The notes below the pieces were generated by a model, which made no database searches, was not told where the DNA came from, and saw only the letters and a program-made list of their open reading frames with translations. A DNA stretch of 5,146 nucleotides from contig DRGV01000069.1 in NCBI GenBank assembly GCA_011049955.1, positions 1 through 5,146 of the forward strand. The letters are read 5' to 3'. The position numbers were made by a program, and so were the translations under genes. Of the stretch, positions 4,565 through 5,146 are shown piece by piece (positions within the stretch are counted from its first letter, which is position 1; each line of letters opens with the position of its first letter). This DNA comes from a bacterium (GTDB lineage Bacteria > UBP18 > UBA7526).

Positions 4565-5146
4565 TCAATAACCATATTTCTTTAAGAAGTCCTGGGTAAT
4601 GCCTCCTTTTTTGGTTGCCAATACTTTGGAAACATATTTACAGAGTATATCTGCTTCGAGATTGACCTTATTTCCTGCTTTTTTTAATCCCAGAGTAGTT
4701 ATTTCTAAGGTATGGGGAATGATAGAGACGCTGAATCTATTTTTACCTTGGCCTCGCTCCGCGAAGCGGGGCGGGCTAAAGTCAACGACGGTTAGACTTA
4801 TTCCATCTACTGTGATGGATCCCTTAGGGATAACGTAGTCCATAATCTCATCTGGAGCCTCGATCTCAAAAAGAAAAGTCTCCCCTTCCTTAGCCTTCTT
4901 CTTAATAATTCCTACACCATCAATATGTCCGGTAACAAAATGGCCTCCCAGCCTCTCACCCGCCTTTAAGGCTCTCTCTAAATTCACCTTCTCCCCAATC
5001 CTCAGGCTCCCCAAATTTGTTTTTCTCAACGTCTCTGCCCCAACATCCATTTTAAACTGGCTAACTGGCAAACTGGCTAACTGGCTAACCGTCAGGCATA
5101 CCCCATTGACCGAAACACTATCTCCCTTCCTCATATCCTTTACCAC
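4565..5146 (-). CDS. ribE: Riboflavin synthase (alpha subunit), N-terminus cut by window edge
   Basis: This enzyme dismutates two 6,7-dimethyl-8-ribityllumazine molecules to riboflavin plus the ribitylaminouracil, the last step of riboflavin synthesis in the cytoplasm. The visible 193 residues hold both homologous barrel halves. The N-half has NGVCLTV (residues 14-20), GAETL (36-40) and GGHFVTGHIDG (67-77). The C-half has KGSITVDGISLTV (108-120), the IPHTLEITTLG stretch and NLEADILCKYV. The usual start MFTGI is missing, so about 35 residues lie beyond the right edge; the first codon here (GTG) is internal. Two insertions stand out: VSQLASLPVSQF (20-31), encoded by 8-bp repeats, and about ten extra residues around SPPRFAERGQGK (124-135), encoded by a palindrome. 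The frame stays open through both. The TGA stop lies 14 bp before the ribBA start. Identity is secure; activity with the two insertions is inferred from the intact motifs. Confidence 0.95.
   Translation of the reverse strand: MVKDMRKGDSVSVNGVCLTVSQLASLPVSQFKMDVGAETLRKTNLGSLRIGEKVNLERALKAGERLGGHFVTGHIDGVGIIKKKAKEGETFLFEIEAPDEIMDYVIPKGSITVDGISLTVVDFSPPRFAERGQGKNRFSVSIIPHTLEITTLGLKKAGNKVNLEADILCKYVSKVLATKKGGITQDFLKKYGY
4751..4777. repeat. GC-rich palindromic insertion inside ribE
   Basis: Positions 4753-4762 and 4766-4775 form a 10-position stem around a 3-base loop (GAA on the plus strand). Eight pairs are Watson-Crick and two are G-T, which become A-C mismatches on the minus strand. The segment encodes residues 125-132 (PPRFAERG) and sits within a stretch about ten residues longer than the same turn in E. 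coli or B. subtilis riboflavin synthase. It looks like a small palindromic element inserted in frame, comparable in kind to Rickettsia palindromic elements, though no relationship in sequence is claimed. A related core lies at 237-252. Confidence 0.7.
5056..5087. repeat. Four tandem 8-bp units inside ribE
   Basis: The plus strand reads ACTGGCTA, ACTGGCAA, ACTGGCTA, ACTGGCTA without a gap. On the coding strand this gives residues V20 to F31 of the visible RibE. It lies between the conserved LTV strand and the (V/M)DVxxETL strand, where E. coli and B. subtilis enzymes have a short turn about three residues shorter (from memory). The unit is not a multiple of three, so gain or loss of one copy would shift the frame, while three copies would keep it. 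The word ACTGGCAA also occurs in the gap between the PHP and phosphatase genes at 1034-1041. Confidence 0.85.

Noticed and set aside
3358..4838. Several plus-strand open frames of 65-123 codons opposite ribBA and ribE
   Set aside because: They lie fully opposite well-conserved enzymes, show no recognisable domain, and are explained as antisense shadows.
5000..5146. FMN riboswitch ahead of the rib genes
   Set aside because: The right edge is inside ribE coding sequence. A riboswitch, if any, would be upstream of the first rib gene outside the window, and none of the gaps shows the conserved RFN core.

Overview
The window is a compact bacterial chromosome segment in which every recognisable gene is on the minus strand. 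Read in the direction of transcription (high to low coordinates) the order is ribE (riboflavin synthase, N-terminus cut by the window edge), ribBA (fused DHBP synthase / GTP cyclohydrolase II), ribH (lumazine synthase), nusB (antitermination factor), a PHP-domain phosphoesterase of the TrpH/YciV type, and a histidine-phosphatase (phosphoglycerate-mutase-like) protein. Ribosomal RNA, tRNA, CRISPR and intact mobile elements were not seen.

Functionally the first three genes cover most of riboflavin synthesis. RibBA makes both precursors, from GTP and ribulose 5-phosphate. RibH condenses 3,4-dihydroxy-2-butanone 4-phosphate with the ribitylaminouracil to give lumazine, and RibE dismutates lumazine to riboflavin. 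The deaminase/reductase RibD is not in the window and may lie upstream of the right edge, as would any FMN riboswitch. ribH followed by nusB is a common bacterial arrangement. ribE and ribBA are tightly coupled: the ribBA ribosome binding site lies just beyond the ribE stop. The other gaps are 104 to 252 bp and show no clear intrinsic terminator.

The unusual part is what fills the gaps. Each of the four gaps from ribBA down to the phosphatase gene is packed with degenerate 7- or 8-bp tandem words, and nearly every gap uses a different word. The repeats run into genes: the stop codons of ribBA, nusB and the PHP gene lie inside repeat units, and the last residues of NusB are encoded by them. 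Inside ribE there are two further in-frame insertions: four 8-bp units, and a GC-rich palindrome. They fall at the same strand-turn of the two homologous halves of the enzyme. A second copy of the palindrome core lies in the non-coding left end (1-327).

The gene content does not fix the taxonomy. Fused RibBA, the rib-nusB order, moderate GC and word-repeat intergenic filler resemble uncultured anaerobic candidate-phylum genomes such as Omnitrophota, but this is a low-confidence impression.
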